A stretch of DNA of 64,000 nt from AC-43 sp963728855 (GTDB taxonomy: Bacteria > Actinomycetota > Actinomycetes > Mycobacteriales > Micromonosporaceae): NCBI GenBank assembly GCA_963728855.1, contig CAVSLN010000010.1, positions 744,001 to 808,000 on the forward strand, in the 5' to 3' direction. This document shows, piece after piece, positions 40,743 through 50,028 of this stretch. Each line of letters starts with the position of its first letter. Position 1 is the first letter of the stretch. The notes beneath the pieces are model-generated. The model was not told the origin of the DNA. It saw only the letters and a list, made by a program, of their open reading frames with translations, and searched no databases. Position numbers and translations under genes: made by a program.

Positions 40743-42155
40743 ATGGCGGTGACTGAACTTCGCGCGCGAGCCGTCGTGACGGTGCCGCGAACGGGGCTGG
40801 ACGTCCTGCTCGCTCCGTTCACGGTGCTCCGCGCGGCGGTACGCGCGACCGTACACCGGCCGGCGGCGCTCGCCGCGCTGACCGTACTGCTCGTCTGCGT
40901 ACCAGTGGGCAACGACGACGTGTCCGCCTCGGTGCACGTCACGCCGGCCGACCTCGGGTCGGCGGCACTGGTGGCCGCGGTCGTTCCGGGGGTACTGGCC
41001 GGCCGCCGGCTGCCCCGTTCCGGGCTCTGGGTGGTGCTGGGCGCGGTGGTCGTCGGGCTCGGGATCGCCACGCTGACCTCGGCCGACCCGGCCACCAGCC
41101 TGACCGGGCTCATCCGGTACCTCCAGCTGTTCGTCGTCGTACCGGTCGCGGTGGTCCTGGCGCTGCGCGATCGGCGCGACCTGTGGCTGGTCCTCGGGGC
41201 CACGTTGGCCGCCGCGACGATCGAGGGCGCCACCGGTGTGTGGCAGTACCTGACCGGGACCGGCGCCTCGTACGCGGGCCAGAACGTACGGGCCGTCGGC
41301 ACCTTCGGCGCGATGGACATCATGGGTATGTCCACAGTGGACAGTTACGGCCTGGTCGCCGCGCTCGGCCTCGGGCTGGTGCTCCGCGGCCGGGCAAGGC
41401 TCGCCATGCTCGCGCTCGCCCTGGCACTCGTCCCGCCGCTGCTGCTGTCGTTGAGCCGGGGCGCGGTCATGGCCACCTTCGGCGCCGCCGCGGCCATGCT
41501 GGTCGTGGCCAGTCCGCGGCTCGCGGTACGGACCGCGCTGTTCGGCGCTGCCCTGGCCGTCGTCGTGTTCGGCACGCTGGACACCGGCAGCGCCGGGCTG
41601 GGCGCCCGGTTCGCCACCATCGGCTCGTCGGTCACCTCCCCGGACCGATCGGTGAGCGACCGGTACGACCTGTGGCAGACGGCGATCGGGGAGTGGCGGG
41701 ACCACCCGGTGACCGGTGTCGGGCTCAAGCAGTTCGCGGTGTACCGGGACTCGTACGCCCCGCTGCACCTGTCCTCGGGCAGCGACGTGGCGGACCCGAG
41801 CCTGGGCTTCCGGCGCGAGCCGCTGCTCTCGCCGCACGACATGTACTTCCTGGTCCTCAGCGAGCAGGGCCTCATCGGTGCGCTCGCGTTCGGCAACCTC
41901 CTGCTGGCCCTGGCCGTACTCGCCTGGCGACGCACCCGGCAGGCGGCCAGCGGAACGGCTCCGCCGGACGGCCGGCATCCGGACGGGCGGCTGGTCAGCG
42001 TGGCATCGGTGGGCATCGTCGCGTGGACCCTGCTGGACTTCGTCGACGGCGACATCGGCGGCCAGTCCACGGTGCTGACGGCCGTACTCCTCGGGGTCGC
42101 CCTGTGGTGGGCGACACACCCCCGCCCCCAGGCTTACCGGAGCGCTGCGCGATGA
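40743..42155 (+). CDS. O-antigen ligase / Wzy-like polysaccharide polymerase family protein
   Basis: A 470-residue integral membrane protein with about 11-12 membrane segments and the large extracytoplasmic loop of the O-antigen ligase/polymerase family (SDRYDLWQTAIGEWRDHPVT then GVGLKQFAVYRDSY, PHDMYFLVLSEQGLIGALAF). It probably polymerises or transfers the repeat unit outside the membrane. GAGGA precedes the ATG at 40743 by a few bases. The stop overlaps the next ATG (ATGA). Contains one TCCACAGTGGA palindrome. Confidence 0.85.
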   Translation: MAVTELRARAVVTVPRTGLDVLLAPFTVLRAAVRATVHRPAALAALTVLLVCVPVGNDDVSASVHVTPADLGSAALVAAVVPGVLAGRRLPRSGLWVVLGAVVVGLGIATLTSADPATSLTGLIRYLQLFVVVPVAVVLALRDRRDLWLVLGATLAAATIEGATGVWQYLTGTGASYAGQNVRAVGTFGAMDIMGMSTVDSYGLVAALGLGLVLRGRARLAMLALALALVPPLLLSLSRGAVMATFGAAAAMLVVASPRLAVRTALFGAALAVVVFGTLDTGSAGLGARFATIGSSVTSPDRSVSDRYDLWQTAIGEWRDHPVTGVGLKQFAVYRDSYAPLHLSSGSDVADPSLGFRREPLLSPHDMYFLVLSEQGLIGALAFGNLLLALAVLAWRRTRQAASGTAPPDGRHPDGRLVSVASVGIVAWTLLDFVDGDIGGQSTVLTAVLLGVALWWATHPRPQAYRSAAR

Positions 42156-44398
42156 CTGTCCAACAGCGTCCCGCCCGCGAGGCGGCGACCAACATGGTGG
42201 TACGGGCGGCCGCGGTCGCGTCGGCGTTGACGGTTCTCGGCTCACTCCTCGGCCTGCTGCGCGACCTGGCCCTGGCCCGCTACTTCGGCGCGTCCGGAGA
42301 GACCGACGCGTTCCTCGTGGCGTGGACCGTCCCGGACACCGCCTCGCCGCTGCTCATCGAGGGCGCGATGACGTTCCTGATGGTGCCCATCTTCGTCCGC
42401 GCACTCGCCGGACCGGGTGGGTTCGCCGCGGTGGTACGGGCGACCCTGCCCCGGATCACCCTGCTGCTCGCGCTCGTCGCCGGTACGGTCGCGCTCGCCG
42501 CCCCGGTGGTGGTGCACCTGCTCGCGCCCGGCCTGGCCGACCCCACGACAGCGGTACGGTGCACCCGCGCGACCGCGGTCACCGTACTGACCTTCGGGCT
42601 CGCCGGGTACCTCGGTGCCGCACTGCGCGCCGCGCACGTGTTCGGCTGGCCGGCCGCGATCTACATCGCCTACAACATCGGCATCCTGGGCTCGATCGCG
42701 CTGCTGCACGTACCGCTGGGGGTGTTCGGCGCGGCCGTCGGCGTGGCGGTCGGCAGCGCGCTGATGGTCGCCGTCCAGCTGCCGTCGTTCGTACGCCGGT
42801 TGGGTCCCCGCGGCCGGTCGGGCACGTACGGCCGGCCGTCGGTGGCCCTGCTGGCGTTTGTCCCGATCGCGGTCTTCACGCTCACCCGGCACGCGCAGGT
42901 GTTCATCGAGCGGATCCTCGGCTCGGAGCTGTCCGCCGGCACCATCTCCCACCTGAACTACGCCCAGAAGGTGGCCCAGGTGCCGATGATGCTGTCCGTC
43001 ATGGTCGCCATGGTGACCTTCCCGGTCCTCGCCCGCAGCGTGGCCGACGGCGACGAGGCCGCCAGCCGGGACCGGACCGCTCGGGACCTGCGGGTGGTCG
43101 GCGCGGTCGTGCTGGTGGCGTCGGCGTACGTCATCGCGTTCGCCGCGCCGATCCTGCGCCTGCTCTTCGAGCACGGCGCGTTCACCCCGCAGGACACGTC
43201 CGCGACCGCCGCCATCATGCGGGTGTACGCGTTCGGGCTGCTCGGTCAGGCCATGGTCCTGGTGCTGGGGCGGTCGTACTTCACCGGGCAGGGCCGGATC
43301 TGGTACCCGGCGCTGGTGATGGGTGCCGGCCTCGCCGCGACCGGGGTGGTCAGCCTGGTCTTCCTCCAGATGTGGCACGGAATGGCGATCGCGGCGGGCA
43401 ACGCCATCGGCATCACGCTCACCGCCGCGCTCATGCTCGCCGGCCCCCGCCGCGGCCCGCGCCCGGTGTCCGTACCCGCGGTGGCTCGGACGCTCGCCCG
43501 GCTGGTTCTGCTGGCTGCCGGGGCCGGCGTCGCCGGAAGCCTGGCCGGCCGGCTCATGGCCGGGCGGTCCACGCTCGTCACCCTGATCGTGGGCGGGTTC
43601 GTGGTGGGCGGCGTGTTCCTGTTGCTGGGCGCGGTGAGCAGCGCTCCCGGGCGCCGCATCCTGGCCGCCCGGGCGACAGCGGTGCCGGGCGGACCGGCGA
43701 TGCCGTTCGTGTTGATGTACCACTCGGTGAGCGAGGGGCTCGAGGACCCGTACGGCATCGCGGTGACTCCGGACCGCTTCGCCACGCAGATGCAGTGGCT
43801 CGCCCGGCAGGGCCTGCGCGGCGTCTCGATGCGCGAGCTGCTCGACGCGTCCGGTCGCGGCCGCGCCGCCGGCCTGGTCGGGCTGACCTTCGACGACGGG
43901 TACGCCGACTTCGCCCAACACGCGCTGCCGGTACTCGCCCGGCACGGGTTCACCGCGACCCTGTACGTGGTCGCCGAGCGGATCGGCGGGCACAACGACT
44001 GGGAGAAAAGCGGGCCGCTCCGGCCGCTGCTGACCGCTGACGAGGTACGGGAGGTGGCGCGCCAGGGGATCGAGATCGGTTCCCACAGCCTCTGCCACGC
44101 CAACCTCGCCGCCGCCGACCCGGAGACCCTCCGCAAGGAGGCCGCGGTCAGCCGGGAGGCGCTCGAGTGGCTGCTCGACGAGCCGGTACGCGGGTTCTGC
44201 TACCCGTACGGCGAGCTGTCCGACGAGGCCGTCCAGGTGGTACGGGCCGCCGGGTACGACTACGCGGTCGCCACCTGGGCGTCCGGGCGGCGGGACCGGC
44301 ACGCGCTGCCGCGCACGTACGTCAGCGACCGCGACCGCGCGCCCGACCTGGTCGCCAAGCGGATCCGGCACCGACTCGCCTGGGGAGGCGCGCGATGA
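42152..44398 (+). CDS. MurJ-like flippase fused to polysaccharide deacetylase
   Basis: A 748-residue fusion. Residues ~15-500 form a MurJ/MviN-type MOP-superfamily flippase of 13-14 membrane segments (SLLGLLRDLALARYFGASGE then TDAFLVAW, the MurJ signature; ILRLLFEHGAFTPQDTSATA). Residues ~515-748 form a NodB-type polysaccharide deacetylase with PFVLMYHSVSEGL, LTFDDGYADF (metal Asp pair) and IGSHSLCHANL (metal histidines). The reading frame is continuous with no stop or clear internal start, and both ends are fixed by ATGA overlaps with neighbours. Lipid-linked sugar export and de-N-acetylation may thus be physically joined. Confidence 0.88.
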   Translation: MTVQQRPAREAATNMVVRAAAVASALTVLGSLLGLLRDLALARYFGASGETDAFLVAWTVPDTASPLLIEGAMTFLMVPIFVRALAGPGGFAAVVRATLPRITLLLALVAGTVALAAPVVVHLLAPGLADPTTAVRCTRATAVTVLTFGLAGYLGAALRAAHVFGWPAAIYIAYNIGILGSIALLHVPLGVFGAAVGVAVGSALMVAVQLPSFVRRLGPRGRSGTYGRPSVALLAFVPIAVFTLTRHAQVFIERILGSELSAGTISHLNYAQKVAQVPMMLSVMVAMVTFPVLARSVADGDEAASRDRTARDLRVVGAVVLVASAYVIAFAAPILRLLFEHGAFTPQDTSATAAIMRVYAFGLLGQAMVLVLGRSYFTGQGRIWYPALVMGAGLAATGVVSLVFLQMWHGMAIAAGNAIGITLTAALMLAGPRRGPRPVSVPAVARTLARLVLLAAGAGVAGSLAGRLMAGRSTLVTLIVGGFVVGGVFLLLGAVSSAPGRRILAARATAVPGGPAMPFVLMYHSVSEGLEDPYGIAVTPDRFATQMQWLARQGLRGVSMRELLDASGRGRAAGLVGLTFDDGYADFAQHALPVLARHGFTATLYVVAERIGGHNDWEKSGPLRPLLTADEVREVARQGIEIGSHSLCHANLAAADPETLRKEAAVSREALEWLLDEPVRGFCYPYGELSDEAVQVVRAAGYDYAVATWASGRRDRHALPRTYVSDRDRAPDLVAKRIRHRLAWGGAR

Positions 44399-45501
44399 GG
44401 GTCCTGCACATCATCACCGGTCTCGCGGCCGGGGGAGCCGAGCAGCAGCTGCGCCTGCTGTTACGGCACCAGCGGGTGGCGGCCGAGGTCGCCGTGCTCA
44501 GCAACCCGGGCACCGTGGCCCGGGCGATCCGGGCCGAAGGTACGCCCGTGCACGACATCAGCATGCGCGGCAACACCGACGTCGTCGCGCTGCCCCGGCT
44601 GGTACGGCTGATCCGGGCCGGCCGCTTCGACCTCGTGCACACCCACCTCTACCGTGCCTGCGTGTACGGCCGGGTGGCTGCCCGCCTCGCCGGGGTACGG
44701 CACGTCGTCGCCACGGAGCACTCGCTGGGCGACCGGCACATCGAAGGACGTCGACTCTCTGCCGGTATCCGCCGGCTCTACCTGGCCGCCGAGCGGCTCG
44801 GCAACGCGACGATCGCGGTCTCCTCGACAGTGGTCCGCCGGCTGGTCGCCTGGGGCGTACCGGCCGCACGCGTCGACCTGGTGCCCAACGGCATCGACGC
44901 GCACCGGTTCCGCTTCGATCCCGTACGCCGCGCCGAGGTGCGCGCCAGCCTCGGCATCCCGCCCGAGCGCTTCGTGGTCGGCTCGGTCGGCCGCCTCGTG
45001 CCAGGCAAGCGGATCGACCGGACGCTTCGGGCGGTCCACGGGCAGCCGGGGTTGACCACGCTGGTTGTCGGGGACGGGCCTGAGCGGCCGGCGTTGGCCA
45101 GGCTGGCCGGCGCGCTGCGCGTGGACGCCCGCTTCACCGGCGAGGCGGAGGACGTGCCCGGCCTGCTGTCCGCGATGGACCTCCTGGTCGCGCCGTCGGC
45201 GGAGGAGACCTTCGGGCTCGGGGTACTCGAGGCGCTCGCGGCCGGGTTGCCGGTGCGTTACGTGACCTGCCCGGCGCTGGACGAGCTGCCCGCCGGTTCG
45301 GTGCCGGGGGCGCGCCGGCTGCCGGCCGGTTCTGACGCGTTCGAGCGCGCGGTCGCCGCCGCGGTACAGGACGGGGCGCACCGCCTGCCGCCGTCACCAG
45401 CGCTCGACCGTTACGACATCGCCGATGTGGCCGCGCGGACCGACGCGGTCTACCAACGGGTAAGTGAGGAGGAGCCATGGCCGGCGCAGCCAAGATCCTG
45501 A
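44395..45501 (+). CDS. Glycosyltransferase family 4
   Basis: GT-B fold glycosyltransferase, 368 residues, using a nucleotide sugar to extend the lipid-linked repeat unit. N-terminal RVLHIITGLAAGGAEQQLRL, middle FDLVHTHLYRACVYGRVAAR, C-terminal donor site with VGSVGRLVPGKRIDRTLRAV and the EX7E-type SAEETFGLGVLEALAAGLPV. The ATG at 44395 overlaps the previous stop. Its 3' end overlaps the next gene by 25 bases. Confidence 0.92.
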   Translation: MRVLHIITGLAAGGAEQQLRLLLRHQRVAAEVAVLSNPGTVARAIRAEGTPVHDISMRGNTDVVALPRLVRLIRAGRFDLVHTHLYRACVYGRVAARLAGVRHVVATEHSLGDRHIEGRRLSAGIRRLYLAAERLGNATIAVSSTVVRRLVAWGVPAARVDLVPNGIDAHRFRFDPVRRAEVRASLGIPPERFVVGSVGRLVPGKRIDRTLRAVHGQPGLTTLVVGDGPERPALARLAGALRVDARFTGEAEDVPGLLSAMDLLVAPSAEETFGLGVLEALAAGLPVRYVTCPALDELPAGSVPGARRLPAGSDAFERAVAAAVQDGAHRLPPSPALDRYDIADVAARTDAVYQRVSEEEPWPAQPRS

Positions 45502-46331
45502 AAGGGCTGGTCCGCCGATGGTGGCTGGTAGGGGTGCTGGTCGTGGTGGGCGCGCTCGCCGGGCTCGGGTACGCCCGGTGGACCCCACTGACCTACACCA
45601 GCAACGCGTACGTGGTGGTGGTGGCCCAGAACGAGGGGGACAACACCTCGGCGGTGAGCTACGCGCAGGCGTACGCGCGGATCGCGGAGCAGGGTGATGT
45701 GCTGGACGCCGCCGTCGCGGCCAGCCACGGGACGGTCTCGGTTTCCGAGCTGCGGCGGCAGGTACGCGCTTCGTCCTCGCCGGACACGCCGATCATCGAG
45801 ATCAGCGGCTCGGCCGGCTCGGCCAGCAGGGCCGCGAACCTCACGAACCTGGTGGCCGGCGGCCTCATCAAGGCAGCGAACCGGCACGGTACCGACACCC
45901 GGATGACCCTCACCCTGCTCAGCGGTGCCGCCCCGCCGGCCGATCCGACCTCGCCGCAGCTGACCGTCGACGTCGCGGTGGGCGTGGCGATGGGCCTGCT
46001 GCTCGGCGGGCTGTCGGTGCTGGCGGGCGCGGGCCGGACCGGCGACCGGTCGCGCCCGGCCGAGCCCAGTGGCCCGTTCGAGCCCAGTCGTCCGGCGGAG
46101 CTGACGAGCGCGGCCGAACCGGTGCACCCGGCGGAGCTGCCGAGCGCCGCCGAACCGATGCACCCGGCGGAACCGATCCACCCGGCCGACCAGACGATCG
46201 GCCCCGCCAAGGCGGTGCACACCGACGGCGACTACGGGTCGCCGCCCACCATTGGCCTCCCCACGGCTCGTAGCGGCCCAGCCACGTCCGATGACGGTGC
46301 CCGGGCCGGCTGGCTGCGGCCGCCGTCATGA
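45477..46331 (+). CDS. Wzz-like chain-length determinant / polysaccharide co-polymerase
   Basis: A 284-residue membrane protein with an N-terminal membrane segment (WWLVGVLVVVGALAGLGYAR), an extracytoplasmic domain starting TSNAYVVVVAQNEGDNTSAV, and a second membrane segment (VDVAVGVAMGLLLGGLSVLA), the topology of Wzz / polysaccharide co-polymerase proteins that set chain length. No tyrosine-kinase domain is present. The C-terminal ~90 residues are cytoplasmic, proline-rich and repetitive (HPAEP/HPAEL units). GAGGAGG precedes the ATG. Confidence 0.8.
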   Translation: MAGAAKILKGLVRRWWLVGVLVVVGALAGLGYARWTPLTYTSNAYVVVVAQNEGDNTSAVSYAQAYARIAEQGDVLDAAVAASHGTVSVSELRRQVRASSSPDTPIIEISGSAGSASRAANLTNLVAGGLIKAANRHGTDTRMTLTLLSGAAPPADPTSPQLTVDVAVGVAMGLLLGGLSVLAGAGRTGDRSRPAEPSGPFEPSRPAELTSAAEPVHPAELPSAAEPMHPAEPIHPADQTIGPAKAVHTDGDYGSPPTIGLPTARSGPATSDDGARAGWLRPPS

Positions 46332-46359
46332 CCGCCGTCGGGAGCTTGCGGGTCGGCGC

Positions 46360-47463
46360 ATGACTGCCGTACTGCACGTCACGCAGCCGTGCGACGGCGG
46401 CGTGGCGGGCTACGTGTCGGCCCTCGCCGCCGACCAGGTCGCGCGCGGCTGGTCGGTGGCCGTCGCCTGTCCCGACTCCGGCCGGCTCGCCGCTGACCTC
46501 GCCGACCAGGGGGTCCGGCTGCTCGCCTGGCAGGCGGACCGCAGCCCGGGGGCGGGCGTGGTCGGCGAGGCGCGCGGGCTGCGCAGGCTGCTCGACCGGT
46601 TCAGCCCGGACGTCGTACACCTGCACTCGTCGAAGGCCGGGCTGGCCGGCCGGCTGGCCGTCAGGGGCCAGCTTCCCACGATGTTCCAGCCGCACGGCTG
46701 GTCCTGGCTGGCCTCCGCGCGCTGGATGGTCCCGGCGACCGTCACATGGGAGCGGGCGGCCGGGCGGTGGACCGACCTCTACGTCTGCGTCTGCGAGGCC
46801 GAGGCGGCGCAGGCCCGGGTCCGGGGCCTGCGCGGCGACTTCCGCGTGGTGCGCAACGGGGTGGACCTGAAGCGCTTCGAGCGGGCGGACGAGGACGACC
46901 GGCGGGCCGCCCGGGTCCGGCTCGACCTGCCGCCCGAGGCGCCGCTCGTCCTGTGCGTCGGCCGGGTCACCCGGCAGAAGGGGCAGGACGTCCTGCTCGC
47001 CGCGTGGCCCGCGGTGCTGGCCGCCAGCCCGCACGCCCGGCTGGCCCTCGTGGGCGACGGGGACCTGGTGGAGCCGCTGCGCCGGGCGGCGCCACCCAGG
47101 GTGTTGTTCGTCGGTGCGGTCACCGACCCCCGACCCTGGTACGCCGCGGCCGACCTGGTCGTGCTGCCCTCCCGGTGGGAAGGGCTGCCGCTGACCCTGC
47201 TCGAGGCGCTCGCCGTCGGCCGTTCCGTCGTGGGCAGCGACATCCCGGCCATCGCCGAGGCGCTGCCTCGCGGCGCCGGTGCCGTCGTACCGGTCGGGGA
47301 CGCCCGCGCGCTCGCCGAGGCGATCACCTATCGGGTCCGCATTCCCGAGCTGGTACGGGCGGAGGGCGCGGCCGGCGCCCGGTACGCGTCCGCCGAGGCG
47401 GACCTGCGGCGCACCTACGACCTTCTCGCCTCGGTCACCGTCGGCCTCGCCGGCGGCCGCTGA
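46360..47463 (+). CDS. Glycosyltransferase family 4
   Basis: A second GT-B glycosyltransferase, 367 residues. Key segments are VLHVTQPCDGGVAGYVSALA, PDVVHLHSSKAGLAGRLAV, the donor-binding VLCVGRVTRQKGQDVLLAAW and LPSRWEGLPLTLLEALAVGR (EX7E). The ATG at 46360 is chosen because it gives the conserved N-terminal strand. Its acceptor and donor sugars are unknown. Its 3' end overlaps a small minus-strand ORF. Confidence 0.92.
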   Translation: MTAVLHVTQPCDGGVAGYVSALAADQVARGWSVAVACPDSGRLAADLADQGVRLLAWQADRSPGAGVVGEARGLRRLLDRFSPDVVHLHSSKAGLAGRLAVRGQLPTMFQPHGWSWLASARWMVPATVTWERAAGRWTDLYVCVCEAEAAQARVRGLRGDFRVVRNGVDLKRFERADEDDRRAARVRLDLPPEAPLVLCVGRVTRQKGQDVLLAAWPAVLAASPHARLALVGDGDLVEPLRRAAPPRVLFVGAVTDPRPWYAAADLVVLPSRWEGLPLTLLEALAVGRSVVGSDIPAIAEALPRGAGAVVPVGDARALAEAITYRVRIPELVRAEGAAGARYASAEADLRRTYDLLASVTVGLAGGR

Positions 47464-47671
47464 ACGGACCGTTGCCGAGAAGGCGGCGCCACCAGCGGAC
47501 CGGCCGGTAGCGCGGGCACTCGCCGGGCGGGCAGACCGAGCATCCGGTACCCGTCCGGTAGTGCTCGTGCGCGTTCAGTGGATGTCCACATGAGCAGGAC
47601 GCCGCCACGGTCGTCAGCTCGCTACTCTCGATAGCGTTTCGGTCTCCGGCAGCAATCGAGAGATCGGGCAA
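47435..47671 (-). CDS. Small Cys-rich protein, possible zinc-binding
   Basis: A 78-residue basic protein with a CSCGHPLNAHEHYRTGTGCS then VCPPGECPRYRP segment, whose five cysteines and two histidines suggest a zinc-binding knuckle. Small proteins of this style occur in Micromonosporaceae as I recall, without known function. The start is uncertain: a TTG at 47671 or a GTG at 47608 are both possible, neither with a clear ribosome binding site. It overlaps the convergent glycosyltransferase by 29 bases. Confidence 0.5.
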   Translation of the reverse strand: MPDLSIAAGDRNAIESSELTTVAASCSCGHPLNAHEHYRTGTGCSVCPPGECPRYRPVRWWRRLLGNGPFSGRRRGRR

Positions 47672-48121
47672 AACGTGATCACATCGGCGATTCTAGAGCA
47701 TCCAGGCTAAGGGTTCTCTTTCCTTTGTGCTCGGCCCGGATGAGTGAACGGTTCGTTCGCTTTTCATGACATCGAACGCCACTGGGATTCCTTCTGGAAT
47801 TTAGCTGTCGCCTTCGCGACACGATTGTTCGGCGGGCCCGCTGTGTGCCCGAACCGCTCGCCACTATTCTCGCTGCAAGGCGCCTAACCTGCGCCGATAG
47901 GCCACGTTCGGGCTCTGGCGTCCAGCCAGCCGGTGGTACTGCAACACGGGTCCATTCGGGGGAATTGGGCCCTTGGCATTAGCTGTTAGCGTGCTGTCTC
48001 TCCGGCCTGGAAATGAGGCTGGGGAACGCACTCCCACAACTCTCCGTAGCACTCCGACCCACTTAGAACATGGCACCCGGCCGCATTTGCGGTTGATGCA
48101 ACCTTCCGGGAGGATTCACCG
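47672..48121 (+). other. Long intergenic region before second polysaccharide operon
   Basis: About 450 bp of lower GC with no gene. It contains a perfect dyad GAACG-GTT-CGTTC (47746-47758) that could be a regulator site, a direct repeat TTAGC-TG-TTAGC (47978-47989), and TTGGCA (47972) as a possible -35 element. GGGAGGA just before 48122 is the ribosome binding site of the next gene. This is the likely promoter of the glycosyltransferase operon 48122-56016. Confidence 0.45.
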
Positions 48122-49045
48122 ATGACCCGCCCGCACCCCAGTGACAACGGCCGCGAAAGTCGACCACCGACCGTCAGCGTCGTGGTGCCCACCCTCAACG
48201 AGGAGCGCAACCTGCCGTACGTGTTCGGTCGGATACCTGGTGGCGTGGCCGAGGTCATCCTGGTGGACGGGGGGTCGGTGGACCGTACCGTCGAGGTCGC
48301 GAAGGAGCTGCTGCCGTCCGTACGGGTCGTGCACCAGACCCGAACCGGCAAGGGAAACGCGCTCGCGTGTGGCTTCGCCGCCTGTACGGGCGACATCGTC
48401 GCGATGATCGACGCGGACGGCTCCACCGATCCGGCCGAGATCCCGGACTTCGTCAGGGCGCTCACCGAAGGTGCCGACTTCGCCAAGGGCTCCCGGTTCC
48501 GGCCGGGCGGGGACAGTCACGACATCACCCGGCTGCGCCGGTTGGGCAACCGCGGGCTCAACGGGTTCGTCAACATGCTGTTCCACACCCACTTCACCGA
48601 CCTGTGCTACGGCTACAACGCTTTCTGGCGCCGGGTGCTGCCGTACCTCGACCTGCCCGCCTTAGACCTGCCCGCCCCGGCCGACGGCGGGAAGCTGTGG
48701 GGCGACGGCTTCGAGATTGAGACGCTCATCAATATCCGGGTGGCCGCGCACAAGCTGAAGATCACCGAGGTGTCCAGCGTCGAGGCGCGCCGGCTGCACG
48801 GGGTGAGCAACCTCAACGCGGTCAGCGACGGCACCCGCGTGCTGCGCACCATCCTCACCGAGTACCAGCGGCTGCGTGGCGGCAAGGGCCGGATCGTCGT
48901 ACCAGCGCAGCCCGCGCACCGCGTCGACGTACGCCCGTTGACCAGCTCGGTCCGGCACCCGGTAGGGCCGGCCAGCCAGGGCACCCGCCGCCACCCGGCC
49001 ACCCGCCCCGAGCCGGCCGCGCTGGGCGCGCACGAGGAGATGTAG
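48122..49045 (+). CDS. Glycosyltransferase family 2 (dolichyl-phosphate-mannose synthase-like)
   Basis: GT-A fold enzyme of 307 residues: PTVSVVVPTLNEERNLPYVF, VILVDGGSVDRTVEVAKELL, the DXD-type VAMIDADGSTDPAEIPDFV and a C-terminal RRLHGVSNLNAVSDGTRVLR segment that is typical of cytoplasmic polyprenyl-phosphate or polysaccharide glycosyltransferases. The last ~50 residues are low-complexity. First gene of a new coupled set; the next start lies 2 bases after its stop. Confidence 0.9.
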   Translation: MTRPHPSDNGRESRPPTVSVVVPTLNEERNLPYVFGRIPGGVAEVILVDGGSVDRTVEVAKELLPSVRVVHQTRTGKGNALACGFAACTGDIVAMIDADGSTDPAEIPDFVRALTEGADFAKGSRFRPGGDSHDITRLRRLGNRGLNGFVNMLFHTHFTDLCYGYNAFWRRVLPYLDLPALDLPAPADGGKLWGDGFEIETLINIRVAAHKLKITEVSSVEARRLHGVSNLNAVSDGTRVLRTILTEYQRLRGGKGRIVVPAQPAHRVDVRPLTSSVRHPVGPASQGTRRHPATRPEPAALGAHEEM

Positions 49046-49047
49046 CG

Positions 49048-50028
49048 GTGCAGCCGGTCGGCGTCGTCATCCCCTGTCATACCGAGAAGCGTTGGGAGCA
49101 GTTGTCCGCCGCGGTCGGCTCGGTCCTCGCCCAGCAGCCGGAGCCGGTCGAGGTCGTGGTCGTCGTCGACCACAACGAGACGCTCTACGAGCTGGCCAGC
49201 CGCGAGCTGACCGGGGCGACCGTGCTGCGCAACCGGTACGCCGAGCGGGGCGTGTCGGGTAACCGCAACACCGGCGCGTTCCACCTCGACACCCCGCTCA
49301 TCGCGCTGCTCGACGACGACGCGTACGCGCACCCCGGCTGGCTGGCCGGGCTCCTCGCCCCGTTCGAGGACCCGGAGGTCTGCGGTACGGGCGGCGCGAT
49401 CTCGCCGGCCTGGGAGACCCGCCGCCCCGGCTGGGTACCCGACGAGTTCCTCTGGGCCTGGGGCGGCTCGTACACCGGCATGCCGACGACCACTGCCCGG
49501 GTGCGCAACGTGTGGTCGGCGAGCATGGCCGTCCGCCGCGAGGTGTTCGAGAAGGTGGACGGGTTCCGGGTCGGCTTCGGCAAGGTCGGCGACCGGTCCC
49601 GCCCCGAGGACACCGACCTGTGCCTGCGGATGAGCGAGGCCAGCGGCGGGCACTGGATGTACGTGCCGGACGCGGTGATCGACCACCCGGTACCGGCCGA
49701 CAAGGCGACCTTCCGGTACTTCGTGACCCGCTGCTACAACGAGGGCCGGGGCAAGGTCGAGATGGCCCGGCTCAACCACGGCAAGGACAGCCTCGGCTCG
49801 GAGTCGGCGTACCTGCGCCGGACCCTGCCGGCGGGGGTCGGCCGGGGGCTGGCCGACACCGTACGCGGGCGGGGCCTGGCAGGCACCGCGAAGGCCGCCA
49901 CGATCGTCCTCGGCGTCGCGTGCGCGAGCTGGGGTGGCCTGGTGGAAACGGTGCGGGGCCGCAAGGCCGAGCCCGTGGAGCGCGAGCCCGTGGAGCCCGA
50001 GCCCGTGGAGCCCGAGGTCGCCGCGTGA
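49048..50028 (+). CDS. Glycosyltransferase family 2
   Basis: A GT-A fold enzyme of 326 residues. It has VGVVIPCHTEKRWEQLSAAV, VVVVVDHNETLYELASREL, GVSGNRNTGAFHLDTPLIAL followed by LDDDAYAHPGWL (metal-binding DDD) and the acceptor-side RPEDTDLCLRMSEASGG (ED motif). The C-terminal tail is a short glutamate/proline repeat (EPVEPEPVEPEV). The start is the GTG at 49048 and its stop overlaps the next GTG (GTGA). Confidence 0.9.
   Translation: MQPVGVVIPCHTEKRWEQLSAAVGSVLAQQPEPVEVVVVVDHNETLYELASRELTGATVLRNRYAERGVSGNRNTGAFHLDTPLIALLDDDAYAHPGWLAGLLAPFEDPEVCGTGGAISPAWETRRPGWVPDEFLWAWGGSYTGMPTTTARVRNVWSASMAVRREVFEKVDGFRVGFGKVGDRSRPEDTDLCLRMSEASGGHWMYVPDAVIDHPVPADKATFRYFVTRCYNEGRGKVEMARLNHGKDSLGSESAYLRRTLPAGVGRGLADTVRGRGLAGTAKAATIVLGVACASWGGLVETVRGRKAEPVEREPVEPEPVEPEVAA

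Noticed and set aside
47679..48076. Two small minus-strand ORFs
   Set aside because: Composition and codon positions do not look coding, and the region is a likely promoter of the polysaccharide operon.
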